Below, one piece after another: positions 11,808 to 23,105 of a stretch of 64,000 bases of DNA. The notes beneath the pieces were generated by a model. That model made no database searches. It saw only the letters and a list, made by a program, of their open reading frames with translations, and was not told where the DNA came from. Location of the stretch: assembly GCF_019279795.1 (NCBI RefSeq), contig NC_056748.1, forward strand, positions 696,954,806 through 697,018,805, written 5' to 3'. The stretch is from Protopterus annectens (Eukaryota; Chordata; Ceratodontiformes; Protopteridae). Position numbers and translations under genes: made by a program. Within the stretch, counting starts at the first letter, position 1, and every line of letters starts with the position of its first letter.

Positions 11808-11958
11808 TTGACAAAAGGGCAATAACACCAAGCATAAACAATACTTCCCAAAGGAAGAAGAAACTTACAAATGGAAAAAGGACCAGGTCTGAATGGTCTT
11901 TAGCATTATAGTTTCTTATACAAGGTCTGTCCAGGCCAGGGGGAAGGAGGGAGGGTCG

Positions 11959-12059
11959 CAAGAAAGAAGGCGAGAAGACAACTAACATGGAACGTTATGG
12001 TAGGTACATAACTTCTTAATGTTAAGTTGTCAATCTCGCCTTCATTCTTGCTTGATGGG
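11959..12059. repeat. DIRS1 internal complementary region (circle-junction copy)
   Basis: 11959-12016 is the reverse complement of the left end (11620-11680, one 2-nt indel). 12019-12059 is the reverse complement of the right end (17783-17825). TA at 12017-12018 joins them. This is the internal record of the joined ends that DIRS elements use to rebuild termini through a circular intermediate. It identifies TA as the crossover dinucleotide. It overlaps the 3' end of the recombinase gene. Confidence 0.92.
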
Positions 12060-14713
12060 ACCGCGTCCTAGCACCTCTATCCTGGGTGGCTCAATGGAAC
12101 AAACTCTTGAGGACTGTAGAGCCAAAACTGGCTCTGTCCCTGGAGGCCAAGTCCAATTTGTAATGGGAAACAAAAGTGTGAGGAGTGGCCCAAGTGGCGC
12201 TGCACAAATAGTGTCTAAAGGCAGTCTAGCTTGAAAAGCTGTAGAAGTAGCTAAACTCCTAGTTGAATGTGCTTTAGGTTTTGAGCACAGCTGTTTTCCC
12301 CTGATCGTATAAATTTCAGTGATGACCGAAGAAAGCCATCTGGACAAAGTCACTTTAGAAACAGGAAGGCCTTTTTATTATCCGCATAGGAAACAAAAGT
12401 TGATCAGATTTTCTAAATTTTTTGTTCTGTCCAAATAATATCTAAGCTGACGGTGGACGTCAAGATAATGTAGCTTTTGTTCAGCTCTATCTGAATAGTT
12501 GGGAAAAATACAGGAGATCAATAGATTGATTCAGATTGTTTTTGAGCGACCTTAGGTAAAAAGGATGGATTAGTTCTCAAAGATACTCTGTCTTTGTGAA
12601 AAATCAAATAGGGGTCGAACCGAAGAGCATGAAGTTCAGACACCCTCCTGGCAGATGTAATAGCCACTAGGAATAAAGTTTTCCAAGAAAGATATTTCAG
12701 GGAACAAGAAACAGCTGGCTCGAAGGGGGGAAGAATCAAGGATGTCAGCACTAAATTTAAATCCCACTGAGGAGGAGGATTCCTGATTGGAGGCTTTAGT
12801 AGGAAAATTCCTTTCAAAAAGGCCCTGCAGAGCCTATGGGACATAATATTATGATCTGCTATCCCAACATGAAAATTAGAAATAGCAGCCAACTGAACTC
12901 TGACTGTTGAAGAAGAGGAGCCTGCATGGAAAATCTCTGCTAAGAAGTCCAGAACTGCCTGAACAGGGGCAGTAAAAGGATCAATATTTTGGGCCTTAGC
13001 CCAATAAGAGAAACGTTTCCATTTGCTTGTGTAAATCCTCCTGGTAGAGTATTTTAGTGAAGCTACTATGATATCTCTAACTGAGTTAGAGATCAAAGGA
13101 AGCCTGGCTAAGGAAGGAAGTGGAGCAACCATGCTGTGAGGTTGAGAGAAGGGATTGACCGGTGCAGCTGACCGGATTGGTGAATCAGTAGATCTGGCAC
13201 TGGGTCCAGATGCCACGGCTGCACCAAAGGTGATGATGGAGGAACGGAACCAAACTTGTCGAGGCCAGTAAGGGGCAATGAGAATCAATTTGGCTCTCAA
13301 AACGGTAGCTTTCTGGATCACCTGAGGGATCAGAGGAAATGGAGGGAAGGCATAAAGAAGTCCCTGGGGCCAACCCTGGGTCAGAGCGTCTCTGGGGGGA
13401 TGGCCTGATAGAGGGAAGAGGCTGAAGAAGTCTGGACATTTGCTGTTTTGGGGAGTAGCAAAAGATCGCAACATGGGCGACCCCATTCCAGAAAAATCTC
13501 TTCCGCTATGGATTGCTTGAGAGACCACTCGTGAGGCATGAGAATAGCTCTGCTCAATCTGTCCGCTATAATGTTGGTTTTCCCAGGGATATGCGTTGCT
13601 ACCAGAAACCGATGAGAGGAGATCGCCCATTGCCATAGTCTGAGCGCTTCTCGACACAAGGGGTAGGACTTGGTTCCGCCCTGTTTGTTGATATACCAAA
13701 CTACAGACATGTTGTCTGTGTGGACTGCAATTGTCCCTACGGGAAGAAAGTCGTTGAGGGCTTGCAAGCGTTAAAAGCACTGCTCTCATCTCCAGGACAT
13801 TTATGTGCAGATGGTACTCGAGCGGTTGCCACGTCCATGAACCATCCTGCCCTGATAATGACCCCCACCCGATCAGGGAGGCATCCGTGGTGACAGTGGC
13901 TATCGGGGACGGAGGTACAAAGCACCTGCCTTGGTGAACCTGAGGCGATGTGATCCACCAAGCAAGATGTTCTTTGCATGTTTGTGTCACCAGAATCTGG
14001 TGACGCATTGGGAGTTGCTGGTATGACCACTGTGTGAACAGCATCCACTGAAGGAGGCGCATGTAGAATCGAGCCAGGGAAGAAGAGTGATGGCCGCAGC
14101 CATAAGACCTAATACCTTTAGAACCATTCTGGCCTGTACCTTCTTGCTGGCCAGAATGATCCTGACATGAGTCTGAATGTCTGAAACTCTTTGTTCTGTA
14201 AGGGTAGCTGACATCCGAACAGTGTTTAAGTTTGCCTATGAAGGTAATAGACTGGCAGGGCGATAAGGATGACTTTTCGTAGTTGACTGAGATGCCCAAA
14301 TGAGAACAAAGGTCTATTGTGTAATCCCTGGCTTGTATAAGCTGATGCCTGGTGGTGGCTGACAGGAGCCAGTCGTCGAGATCTGGAAACACCTGGAATC
14401 CTTGGCGTCTCAGGTGAGCCGTGACCACTGCCATGCATTTGGTGAACACTCTGGGGGCTGTAGTGAGACCAAAGGGCAGGGCTCTGAACTGGAAATGACT
14501 GGACCCCAGCCGGCGGAGAAATCTCCTGGGCGTCTGTGAATTTTGATGTGATAGTACGCATCCTGAAGATCTATTGAGCACATCCAGTTGTCCTTCTGTA
14601 AGAAGGGCAGAATTGACTGAAGAGTGACCATTCGAATCTTGTCTTCCTGACAGACTTGTTGAGTCTGCTGAGATCCAATATTGGTCTCCAGTCTCCCGTC
14701 TTTTGGGGACCAA
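12042..14713 (-). pseudogene. DIRS1 reverse transcriptase, RNase H and tyrosine recombinase (frameshifted)
   Basis: Reading toward lower coordinates, RT begins near 14650 with SILPFLQKDNWMCSIDLQDA in one frame. It continues as FQFRALPFGLTTAPRVFTK and the palm motif PDLDDWLLSA (14340-14380). RNase H follows with VTTDASLIGWGS and, in another frame, VHTDNMSVVWYINKQGG and IPGKTNIIADRLSR (13560-13740). The recombinase starts about 13100 (STRRIYTSKWKRF). It has ITSARRVSELHAL with the first catalytic Arg (12650), HSTRSLATS giving the HxxR box (12265) and FVSHYKLD with the probable catalytic Tyr (12160). A TGA at 12518-12520, frameshifts near 13400 and 13750, and one just before the Tyr show that it is inactive. 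Confidence 0.9.
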
Positions 14714-14991
14714 AAGAACCTTGAGTAGATTCCGGGCTCTGAATGGTCTATTGTGACTGGCTGAATGGCTCTTTTTGCAGTAGTTTTGCGATCTCTAACT
14801 CTGCAATGTCCCTTAGACCGGGTGGTACATCTGGAAGGGAACTTGAGGGAAGGGACTTTCCTCGAAAGGAATTATGTAACCCTTGGATATGATCGACTGT
14901 ACCCATCTGTCTTGAGTGAGGGAATGCCAGGCTTCTGGGTACAGTGATAATCTTCCCGACTGCCTCCAAGGAGGGACAGCCGGGCAACACC

Positions 14992-17431
14992 TCAGGGATG
15001 CTGAAAGGGCTTCTCAGGAAGAGACTCCCTGTTGCCCTGATTCTTCGGACCCCCTCTGCCTCTAGAGCGGCGTCTGTTGTTGTTACCCCCTCTGCCTCTA
15101 GGGGTAAATTGACCACGTGAATCCGGCGTGACTCCTTGGGATTTACGGAACCACATCTTCCCACCCTTCTGTCCTTTGGGATAAGGCCTAGAAGGGGTGG
15201 AAACACGGACTCCAACAGCAGAAAGAGTCTTGCCGTCCTGCTCACACCTGGTCAAGGTTTCCTTCACCTGAGGGCCAAACAAAGCTGACCCATCAAAGGG
15301 AGAATTTGTGAAGGACGCCTTAAAGGGATCCACAAAATCACATAGCCGCATCCAGGCTTGGCGTCTAAGAGCCACACCTGTGCCTGCGGCTCTACTCGCT
15401 CCATCAGCAGCATAAGATATTAGCCGCATGGAGGAGTTAGCAATGGAATTGAGGGTTCCTAGCTGCGAAGCAATCTTTTCTTGGGCCCCTGCAGCTGTAG
15501 GATCCTGAACTACTTCTCCCAGCTCCTTCAGGATATCTCTCTGGAGTCTGGTGAAGTGACAAAGATAATTCAGCGAGCATAGCAAAGGTCGCTGAGGAAA
15601 ACATCCGCTTGCGTACCTATCCATGGTCCTAGAGTCCTTATTAGGAGGATGGACCGGCACGGAAGGATCTGCAAGTTCCTTTTTGGTGGCCGCAGCCACC
15701 ACCATGGCATCAGCGGGCACACCCTTGGTAAGGAATTGTTTGTCACTAGGGGCAGTTATAAATTTAGAAGGCCTCCTAGGGACTGGCTCTACAGAGTCAG
15801 GAGCTGTCCACGCCTTTCGTGCAATAACCCGCATAAGGGGGTCGAAAGGCGGAGACACCCAGGAGGTGGAGGGCCGAGATCCAAACGCCTCTAGGTATAC
15901 TGACTCATCCTCAGAGGGATTGTTGGTGGGCCAGTTTTGCCTCTGTTTCAGAAGTTCTAGGATGTCTGAGAAGGAGACATCCTCAGAGGGGATCTAGGGA
16001 TCCCTCTGACTCATCAAAGTCAGTATCCAGTGACAGACTCAGGGAGTCTACATGCTTCCTCTTACAAGTCCTCTTCCTAGGAGGATCTCCCGAAACATCA
16101 GGAGAATCCTCAGAAGAGGGGGAAATTCCCAATGGGGAAACCTGAGGCGGAGGATCTCTGGGTCCTGTAGCAAGAGAAGTGGCAGAGATGTCAACAGGTA
16201 CAATAGAGGGAGGAGCTACGGGAAGAGACTGCTGACTGATACCAGTGGCCAGTACACTCTTCATCACCTCGAATGCTCCCTCCCAGGCAGGTCCGAGAGG
16301 CCCGCTCCAAGAGCTAGGAACCCAGGGGCCACCGAAGGAAGTCTCCGAGGCAGATGTCGGAGCCGAGCTCACCAAGGCCGAGGCTCCAAGGGAAGAGCGG
16401 GTTCGGACAAGGGTCCGATGCCACTCACCCCTCGGAGGAGACCATGGAAGCCCGACCACGAATCCCTCTAAGGAAGAGGAGATAAGAGTAGGGACTGAAG
16501 GAACAGAAGGGGGTATCCGTCCTCCAGCCGTAGCAGTAACCATGCCCGAAGACTCCAACTCCAAGCTCTGGGGTAGAGTTGAAGGAGGAACTGTAACGGG
16601 GTGTGGACCAACAGTCGTCTGCTGAGACGGACTGTGTAGCATTTGGGCCAGTACCTGTGACTTGAGCAATCTACTGACCACTTTCTCTAGGTCATGGTCT
16701 GACAACCTGGATGACCTTGAAGATCGGCTCCGATGGCTCCGTTCCGATAGAAGAGGCGAGGCCGGAGCCGAAAGTATGGGCTCCAAGGAAGGAGACCTCG
16801 ACCTCTTCCTGGAATGGGTCATCGGAGCCGATATTACTGATCCTGTCGGCACCGATTTCTCGGAGCCGGCAGAACGCTGATGTATCGGCTCCAGCCGAGC
16901 CGATACAGCCACCAAAGTAACGGTGTCGGAGCCGATCGGAGCCGACACCGATGCCTGTGCCACATGGGTGTCGGAGCCGATCGGAGCCGACACCGATGCC
17001 CGTGCCACGTGGGTGTCGGAGCCGGTCGGAACCGACACCACAGTGGTCAAAGCAGATTCGGCACCGATAGCCATCGGCGCCGAAAGCTTAGTGGATCCAG
17101 AATCGGCTCCAGCCGGAGCCGATCTCGACTCTATACGAGTCGGAGCCGAGGCCACAGGCTTAGAAACAGAAGCCTGGGTCTTGGCAGATTTAGTTGATTT
17201 TTGTGGGGCCGACTTAGCCGGAGAGCCCTCCGGCTTAAGAAGACCCCTGAGAATCAACTTATTCCTTCTCTCCTGCAGGACTCTCTGGCTGAAGGAGTGA
17301 CAAATAGCACAGGAGTCCTGCAGGTGAAGAGGGCCTAAACAGTACAGGCAAGAAGTGTGACCGTCTGTCAGAGACATCTTCTGACAGCACGAGTCACACT
17401 TCTTAAAACCTGAAACCCTCTCTTTAGACAT
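14992..17431 (-). pseudogene. DIRS1 gag-like protein (two frames)
   Basis: I chose the Met at 17431 (MSKERVSGFKKC), ten codons after the first possible one, because the related gag at 50944 starts with the same MS-Lys pattern before its Cys cluster. The N-terminus has a C-X2-C ... C-X2-C ... C-X2-C-H arrangement, probably a zinc ribbon. A long low-complexity Ser/Ala/Pro/Gly middle follows (16300-17200) with repeated SAPIGSD. After a frameshift near 15860-15985, the C-terminal part (14992-15858) contains DAMVVAAATKK, a helical LCHFTRLQRDILKELGE and an Arg/Gly-rich tail near 15100-15050 that could bind RNA. Gag would form the particle. It lies directly upstream of RT on the same strand. Confidence 0.88.
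16923..17048 (-). repeat. In-frame 45-bp minisatellite in DIRS1 gag
   Basis: Units at 16923-16967 and 16968-17012 differ at two positions, and a partial third unit runs to about 17048. Each encodes 15 residues on the minus strand (SAPIGSD-THVA(R/Q)ASV). Each unit carries two copies of the GGAGCCGA octamer. Confidence 0.88.
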
Positions 17432-17665
17432 GGTGCCTAACAAAACACACACACACCAGTCCAATTAAATTAAACTAATACCAAAAGGTATTTAGTAAAA
17501 AATACCAACACACACACCCTAACAGGGGGGGGGATGGGACAGGGAAATTAACTGACTAAAAAAATTATCAAAACAAAAAGTTTTTAACTAAAAAGGGGCT
17601 TAAATGTCACAAATGTGAATTACTTACCAGGAGCTGGTAAAGAGAAGACCTCCCAAGCGAAGCGG

Positions 17666-17825
17666 CAAACGAGATCTGGGTACTTCCTGCCTTGCATCAT
17701 GGGATATGGGGCTGCCTCGAGCTGGTAAAAGGAGTTCTCGAGCTAAAGCAAGTGCCGAGTCGGAGCCGAGGGATCGGCTCCGAACCCATCAAGCAAGAAT
17801 GAAGGCGAGATTGACAACTTAACAT
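17666..17825. repeat. DIRS1 right inverted terminal repeat
   Basis: This is the reverse complement of the left repeat. It carries the same TCGGAGCCGA / TCGGCTCCGA pair (17758-17782) and ends in CAACTTAACAT before the shared TA dinucleotide. Confidence 0.92.
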
Positions 17826-17827
17826 TA

Positions 17828-19105
17828 CATTTTTTTACATTTAACTTAAGGCCATGACTTTGGCATCATTTGTTGCTGTGAGACCCACGAAGTATGTTAT
17901 CATTTGGGGAGTCAGTGACAGCACCCAACAGCACCCAACTTACAATCGTCCACAAACTTGGTCAGCTACAGGCCTTTTGTCTTTGCCTGGACCTCTGAGA
18001 ACTAGATGCCAAACAACAGGGGTCCCAGGACATTGAAGACTGTGGTAGCCGAGGCGCTAAGTCTTGTTTTAAGAATAAACCTTTTCTACGTGGAATCCTT
18101 GTTGTTTTTTCATCATCATCGGTCTTTTTAGACCTTTTTGTTGGTTGTTTGGTGTCCCAGGACAGATCCCTGGGGGACACCACTAGTGACAGGTCTGCTA
18201 TTGGAGGTAGTGGCACCTATTTTGACCTAGTGGGCCCTATCAGTGAGCCAGTTGGCCACCCACTTGATGAGATAGGGATTTACACCAAGTCCCGTTAGCT
18301 TTTCGATGATGCCCGAGTGAGGGATTGTGTCAAAGGCATTGGCCAAGTCAAGGTAAGCTGTGTGTATTAACATTCCCTTATCCAGTCCCTTGGTGACGGT
18401 CTCAAAAATGTCAACCAGGTTCAACAGGCAAGATCTGCCCTTGATGAATCTGAACTGGGTGGGGTCAAGTGCTTGGAGATTGCCTATGTCCTTGTTTATG
18501 AGGTCCATAATAATATGCTCCATGGCCTTACAAATCAGACTTGTCAAGCTAATAGGGTGATGGCTAATAGGGTCAGTAGTGGCACCACCTTTGTGCAAAG
18601 GGACGACAATGGCAATTCTCCACTCTGCTGGAATGAAGCCTATACTTAGGCTATGGGTGAATAGGGTGCTCAATGGAGAGGCTAGTTCTTGATGGAGATG
18701 TTGCAGAATACAGCCTGGGATACTATCAGGTCCCACGGATACTGTGTTCTTTTCCTTGGATAGGGCCTTTAACACTTGATCTATGGAGATGTGAGGTGCG
18801 GGGCAAGTATTGGGGATGTCGAAAAGGCCTTTGGGGGGACAGGGTGTGAAGTTTATGCTGAACCCATCTGCTAGCAGGTTGGCTAAGTCAACAGGATCAG
18901 TGTAAGTGCCACTGTTAAGAACTAATTTGGAACAAACCTGGGCTTTGCCATGGAGGCTTCTGATGCAACTGAAAAAGGCTTTGTGGTTAGCCTTTGTTTC
19001 GGAGGCTAGTTTCGATTCTTAACTGGCTTTGGAGGTTTTCACTAGTGATCTAATTTGCTTGTTGAGGCTAAGGAGGGAGTTTTTCCAAATGGGAATTTGT
19101 GCCTT
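17828..19105 (-). pseudogene. LINE B copy 1: reverse transcriptase block
   Basis: The frame 18227-18775 is open for 182 codons. It has SVGPDSIPGCIL, EWRIAIVVPLHKGGATTDP, SLTSLICKAME, QFRFIKGRSCLLNLVDIFE and TAYLDLANAFDTIPHSGI, the fingers and first palm blocks of LINE RT. The catalytic FADD region (about 17960) survives only as degraded DNA and is further disrupted by a 121-bp insertion. The upstream part to 19105 corresponds to the EN-RT linker (KAQIPIWKNSLLSLNKQI). At 19105 it is cut by the 3' end of LINE B copy 2, and the same gene resumes at 21913. Confidence 0.85.
18033..18153 (+). mobile_element. Short insertion, probably a PLE 3'-end derivative, with 11-bp target duplication
   Basis: GTCCCAGGACA stands at 18022-18032 and 18154-18164. 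The intact relative at 58310-58335 has the site once. The 121-bp insert contains GTAGCCGAGGCGC, then AATAAACCTTTT and GGAATCCTTG. This order recalls the 3' end of the PLE at 10720-10853 (AGCCGAAAC ... AATAAATATTCCTTG). The duplication is clear; the PLE origin is tentative. Confidence 0.6.
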
Positions 19106-19111
19106 TTTCAT

Positions 19112-21912
19112 AGGAGGTTACTAGGCTATTGGCCCTGAGGCCCTTATAAGCCTAGTCAAGAGTTTATCCCATGTTTAGACAAATTAGCACCCGATGCCCC
19201 TGTCCAGCAGGGACATGGGTGGAATCCCAGGGGTATATTTTCTGTTCGTTACCCAGTTATCCAGGTTGCGGTTAAAAAGGGGTAAAGAGGTACTCTGCTC
19301 GATGTGGAGAGGGAGTCTATTCTATAGATGGGGAAGTCTCTGGGACACAAATCTGTCCCGCCAACAAGTCTTGTTGATGTCACAGACCAGGTTGAGGCCA
19401 CTCGTGCGGGTTAATCGAGTGGAACTTGACTTGCGGATATGCAGCAGCCCCATCAAGGTGGGGTCCATGAATGCCTTGTATGCCAGGCAGAGGGGCACCT
19501 CCAAGGAGTCTGTAAGAAACCGAGTAGAGGGATAGGGCTTTTAGACTGTGTATGGTAGATGTTTGAGGCCCTGGATTCTCCTGGGGAGGAACCTCTATGG
19601 TCTCTCCAGGTGTTGCATGTGCTTTGTGAGATATATGCCAAAAGGGGTGTTGTACTCGATAATGGGCCTTATAAGGGAAGAATACAGGGATGTTATGACC
19701 TCCTTGTCCCTGGATGAGATACCCTTACTTAAGAGGTGGGCCATGAAGAAGGCTTTCCGTACAACGGAAGCAACATGGTGGTCAAAATCAGGTTATCAAC
19801 CTGGGTGCCCAAATCCCTCATGACTGACTGAATGTTTAGGACATTGTTATTAATGCGATAATTTGTGGGACATCATTCTCCCCAAAGGGGATGATGATGC
19901 ATTTTTTTTTAATTCAGCTTGAGGCCATGTTTCTGGCACCAGTCATTTGTCTGAGTGAGACCCTCTTGGAGGATGTCCACATCACTAGGGGAATTAATGA
20001 CAGCACCCAGCTTACAGTCATCTGCAAACTTTGTCAGCCATAGCCCACTGGTTTTGGCCTGCACCTCAGAAAAGTATATTCCAAATAACAGAGGCTCCAA
20101 GACAGAACCCTGGGGTATGCCACTTGTTACAGGTCTACTGCCTGAGGTGGCTTCCCCTACTTTGACTACATGGGTTCTATCAGTGAGCCAGTTTGGTAAC
20201 ATGGTTTGATGCCTAGTTCAGAGATCTATTAAGCCCGAGTGGGGAATAGTGTCAAAAGCTTTGGCCAGGTCAAGGTAGGTGGTGTGCACCATCTTCCCCT
20301 CATCCATGGCTTTGTTGACCGTCTCAAAGAAGTCGACCAAATTTAGCAGACATGACCTCCCCTTGACGAAGCTAAACTGTGTGGGATCAAGTGTTTGGAG
20401 GTTGCCAATTCCTTTTTGATGAGGTCCATGATAATCCATTCCATGGGCTTGCAGATCAGGCTAGCTAGGATGATGGGTCTATAATTTTCCGGATCGGTGG
20501 ACACTTCACCTTTGTGTAAAGGGATGACAGTGGCTGCACTCCACTCAACTGGGATGAAGCCAGTACTCAGGCTTTGGTTGAATAGGGTGCCTAGAGGTGT
20601 TGCAAGTTCCTGTAGGATGCAGCCTGGGATGTTATCGGGTCACATGGAGGCGGTATTTTTTGCCTTTGAGAGAGCAGTGATGACCTGTTCCATAGATATA
20701 AGGGGAAGGGGGCAGGTACTGGGGATGTCCTGATTTACTGATGGGGGGGACAGAGGGGTAAAATTTTCACTGAATCTGTCAGCCAGCAAGTTTGCTATAT
20801 CTACAGCATTTGTATATATGGTGTCCTTGACCACCAGTTCTGAACAGATCTGGGTGCTTCCTTTGAGGATGTGGACATATGTGAAGAAGGCCTTATGATT
20901 GTCTCTAGCAGATGTGACCAATTTGGACTCAAAGTTTGCTTTGGAGGATTTCACTAGTGCTCTTATTTGCTTGCTCAGGGTAAGGAGACATTGTTTCCAA
21001 TTGGGCACCTGCTCCTTCTTGGTCTTGGACAGCAATTTTTTTCCTTTTGTTATAGAGTTCAATTATTGCAGATGTCCACCAGACAGATTTACTCTTTCTT
21101 GCAGAGGATGATTTAGTCCTGTCGGGTATGCCTGATTCCATGCATCTATATAAATGCTTGTATAGTGCTTTGGTGTAGTTTTGGATATTGGTGCCAGTTC
21201 CTACAGAGGGGGAGGGGGCTGGGAAGCTGTTTATACTATCCCTCAGGAGGCTGTAATCAGCTTAAAAAAGTTTTTATGTCTGATTCAAGCTGGGGGGGGG
21301 GGGGGGGTTGGGGAGATGGTGACTTCGAAAGTGACCACTTTGTGGTCGGATCTTAACAGGAGGATGATACTATAGGGATGCTCCAGTGGTTACTCATGTT
21401 GGTTAATACCAAGTCCAAGACATTATCACCCCTTGTGGGTTATCGACTAGCTGTTCCAAGGCATTTGCACTACAAAATCATCTCTGGGCATTTGTGCTTT
21501 GGCATGAGTAGTTCTTCCAGTGTATGTTTGGGAAGTTAGTCACCAAGGATCAGGGTAAAGGGTTGAATCTTGATAGATTTGAACAGTCCATGTAGGCGGA
21601 TTGGGCATATTGAGTTAGATTTGGGGGCCGGTAGCTAGCTATGATTTGAATAGGGGTCTTGTTAATGGTTACCTGCACCTGAGTGTCTCCTGTGCGTCGT
21701 ACTGTTTGACCAGCCTGGAGGTGTGTATGTCTTTAATGTATATTGAAACTCCACCTCCTTTGACTTTACTGCCCACAGTTTGGTGTCTGAATGTATGATA
21801 GGATGAGTAACCAGGTAAGGCTGGGGTGCTGTCCGCAGCTTTGAACCAGGTTTCTGTGACTGCACAGATGTCAGCATTTTCCAGGTTTAGGAATACTTGC
21901 AATGAGTGCAGT
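19112..21912 (-). mobile_element. LINE family B (CR1-like), copy 2, nested in copy 1
   Basis: The 3' tip (19112-19160, coding strand GCCTAGTAACCTCCTATG) abuts copy-1 sequence directly. The element runs up to the start of the endonuclease. EN shows ADICAVTETWFKA and KGGGVSIYIKD (21669-21902). RT shows QFSFVKGRSCLLNLVDFFE, TYLDLAKAFDTIPHSG (20218-20439), SGIPQGSVLEPLLFGIYF and KFADDCKLGAV with both catalytic Asp (19909-20202). The C-terminal region follows (19322-19640). Frame changes and stops split it into at least six pieces. The 5' end lies at the EN start, so it is 5'-truncated. Poly-G at 21293-21307 is a local expansion. Confidence 0.87.
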
Positions 21913-22680
21913 TACCCTTGGACAACAGTTTCTTCCTTTTGTTGTAAAGCTTGTTGATAGAGGATGTCCACCACATAGGTTTGTGTTTTCTTTAGGAGCA
22001 GGTTTTAGTTCTGATGGGTATGGCTAAGTCCATGCAGTTGTACAGGTGCTTGTATACTGCACTGGCATACTGTTCAGGATATTTGTCTGCATCTCCTGAG
22101 GGTGGTGGTGGTGTGAAGCTACTGATACCCTCCCTTAGAAGGTTGTAGTCTTTTAGCCTGGTTACGGCTGGGTGAGGGAGGGGAGGTTGGACGGGATAGA
22201 CACTTTGAATGAAACACACCGATGGTCTGATCTTACCAGAGAAGAGCTTACTATGGGGGTGGTGCAGCAGTCACCCACGTTGGTGAGAACCAAGTCTAGA
22301 AAGCTATCTCCCCTTGTGGGGGATGAAACAAACTGGGCTAGCGCATTAGAATTGATGAAATCAAGGAATCACTGGGTGAGTGCATTGGAGCAGGAATAGT
22401 TCACCCAGTTTATGGTGAGGTAGTTGAAGTCACCAAGGATCAGGGTGTTAGGGGGTACCTTGATGGACTCAAGTAGGTCCAGGTAGGAGGAGTGGAGGTC
22501 CTGAGTCATGGAGGGGGGGGATCTATAGCTGGCTATAACTTAGATGGGTGTATTTCCAATTGTCAATTGCACCTGGAGAAGTTTTAGGGCAACATGCTGG
22601 CAAACCAGTCTGGAGGTGTGGTTGTCTTTAATAAAAATAGAAACTCCGCCACCCTTAGTCTTCCCGACCTCATTTTGGGG
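21913..22680 (-). pseudogene. LINE B copy 1: endonuclease block
   Basis: This is the upstream continuation of copy 1 beyond the nested LINE. The minus strand reads LPGYTSFHTF at 22690, then KGGGVSIFIKD, VQLTIGNTP and ILGDFNY (22440, catalytic Asp-Asn pair). The linker follows (21992-22219: LREGISSFTPPPPSGD, MDLAIPIRTKT) and then NKLYNKRKKLLSK at the break. The start of EN, including the catalytic Glu motif TETW, is missing because the ORF1 frame is fused straight into EN at 22690. Confidence 0.78.
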
Positions 22681-23105
22681 TTAGAATGTGTGGAATGAGG
22701 TATAGCCTGGTAAGGCAGGTCTCAAGTCATTCACACCAACATGAACAATGACAGAGTCATACTTGTACCTGTTGTGGAGAGACTTAAGTGAGTGCATGAT
22801 GTGGCGGATTCTGACACCTGACAGACAACTGAACGTGATCTTCTCCTTGTCAAGCCTGGTGAGGGGGACATTGGTGCGTCTCATAATTGATGATTTTATT
22901 GTTATGCCTTATGGGCTGTGTTTGGGAGACACTGGTGTGTCGTCTGCTGTCTGTGATGTGTTTGGTGTTGTGTGTGGAATGTCTGTGAGTGTGTTTTGTA
23001 GGTCTCTGCTGTTTAGGTAAGATTTTATTGAGGAACTCTGTATATGTGGGTGTGTAATGTGCTTCGCTATGTGACGTGGGTGGTGTGGTGTTTGTGCTGG
23101 CAATC
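22681..23105 (-). pseudogene. LINE B copy 1: ORF1 esterase-like fragment fused to EN
   Basis: The minus strand encodes a Pro/Thr/His-rich linker (22909-23103), then a region reading RRTNVPLTRLDKEK, CLSGVRIRHIMHSL and VIVHVGVNDLR. The last resembles the VVHVGTNDL block of the SGNH/GDSL esterase domain found in ORF1 of CR1-type LINEs. One stop splits linker and esterase. The frame then runs without a break into PALPGYTSFHTF, which in the intact copy lies about 40 codons into EN. This indicates a deletion fusing ORF1 to ORF2. The catalytic Ser block (GDS) is not preserved. Confidence 0.65.

Larger units (their letters stand above)
11620..17825 (-). mobile_element. DIRS-type retrotransposon DIRS1, complete from end to end (6206 bp)
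   Basis: All structural hallmarks of DIRS are present. Near-identical inverted terminal repeats lie at 11676-11807 and 17666-17782. The left end carries an extra terminal extension (11620-11647). An internal complementary region (11959-12059) joins the complements of both outer ends. On the minus strand there are gag, RT, RNase H and tyrosine recombinase, with no integrase or protease. The host LINE reads ...GATAA-TA before the element and TA-CATTTT... after it, with a single shared TA at each side (11618-11619 and 17826-17827) and no longer target duplication. This is what recombinase-mediated integration of a circle predicts. Coding regions carry frameshifts and stops. Confidence 0.95.

Noticed and set aside
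16052..17300. Several plus-strand frames of 70-139 codons antisense to DIRS1 gag
   Set aside because: Shadows caused by GC-rich, low-complexity gag sequence; no domains.
11620..17825. Retroviral or LTR origin of this element
   Set aside because: Inverted rather than direct terminal repeats, an internal complementary region, a tyrosine recombinase and no integrase or protease identify DIRS.
21293..21307. Poly-G tract as a G-quadruplex regulatory site
   Set aside because: Similar G or C runs occur at many places inside dead transposons (26366, 27687, 36413, 46531, 62272). They look like simple expansions or assembly noise.
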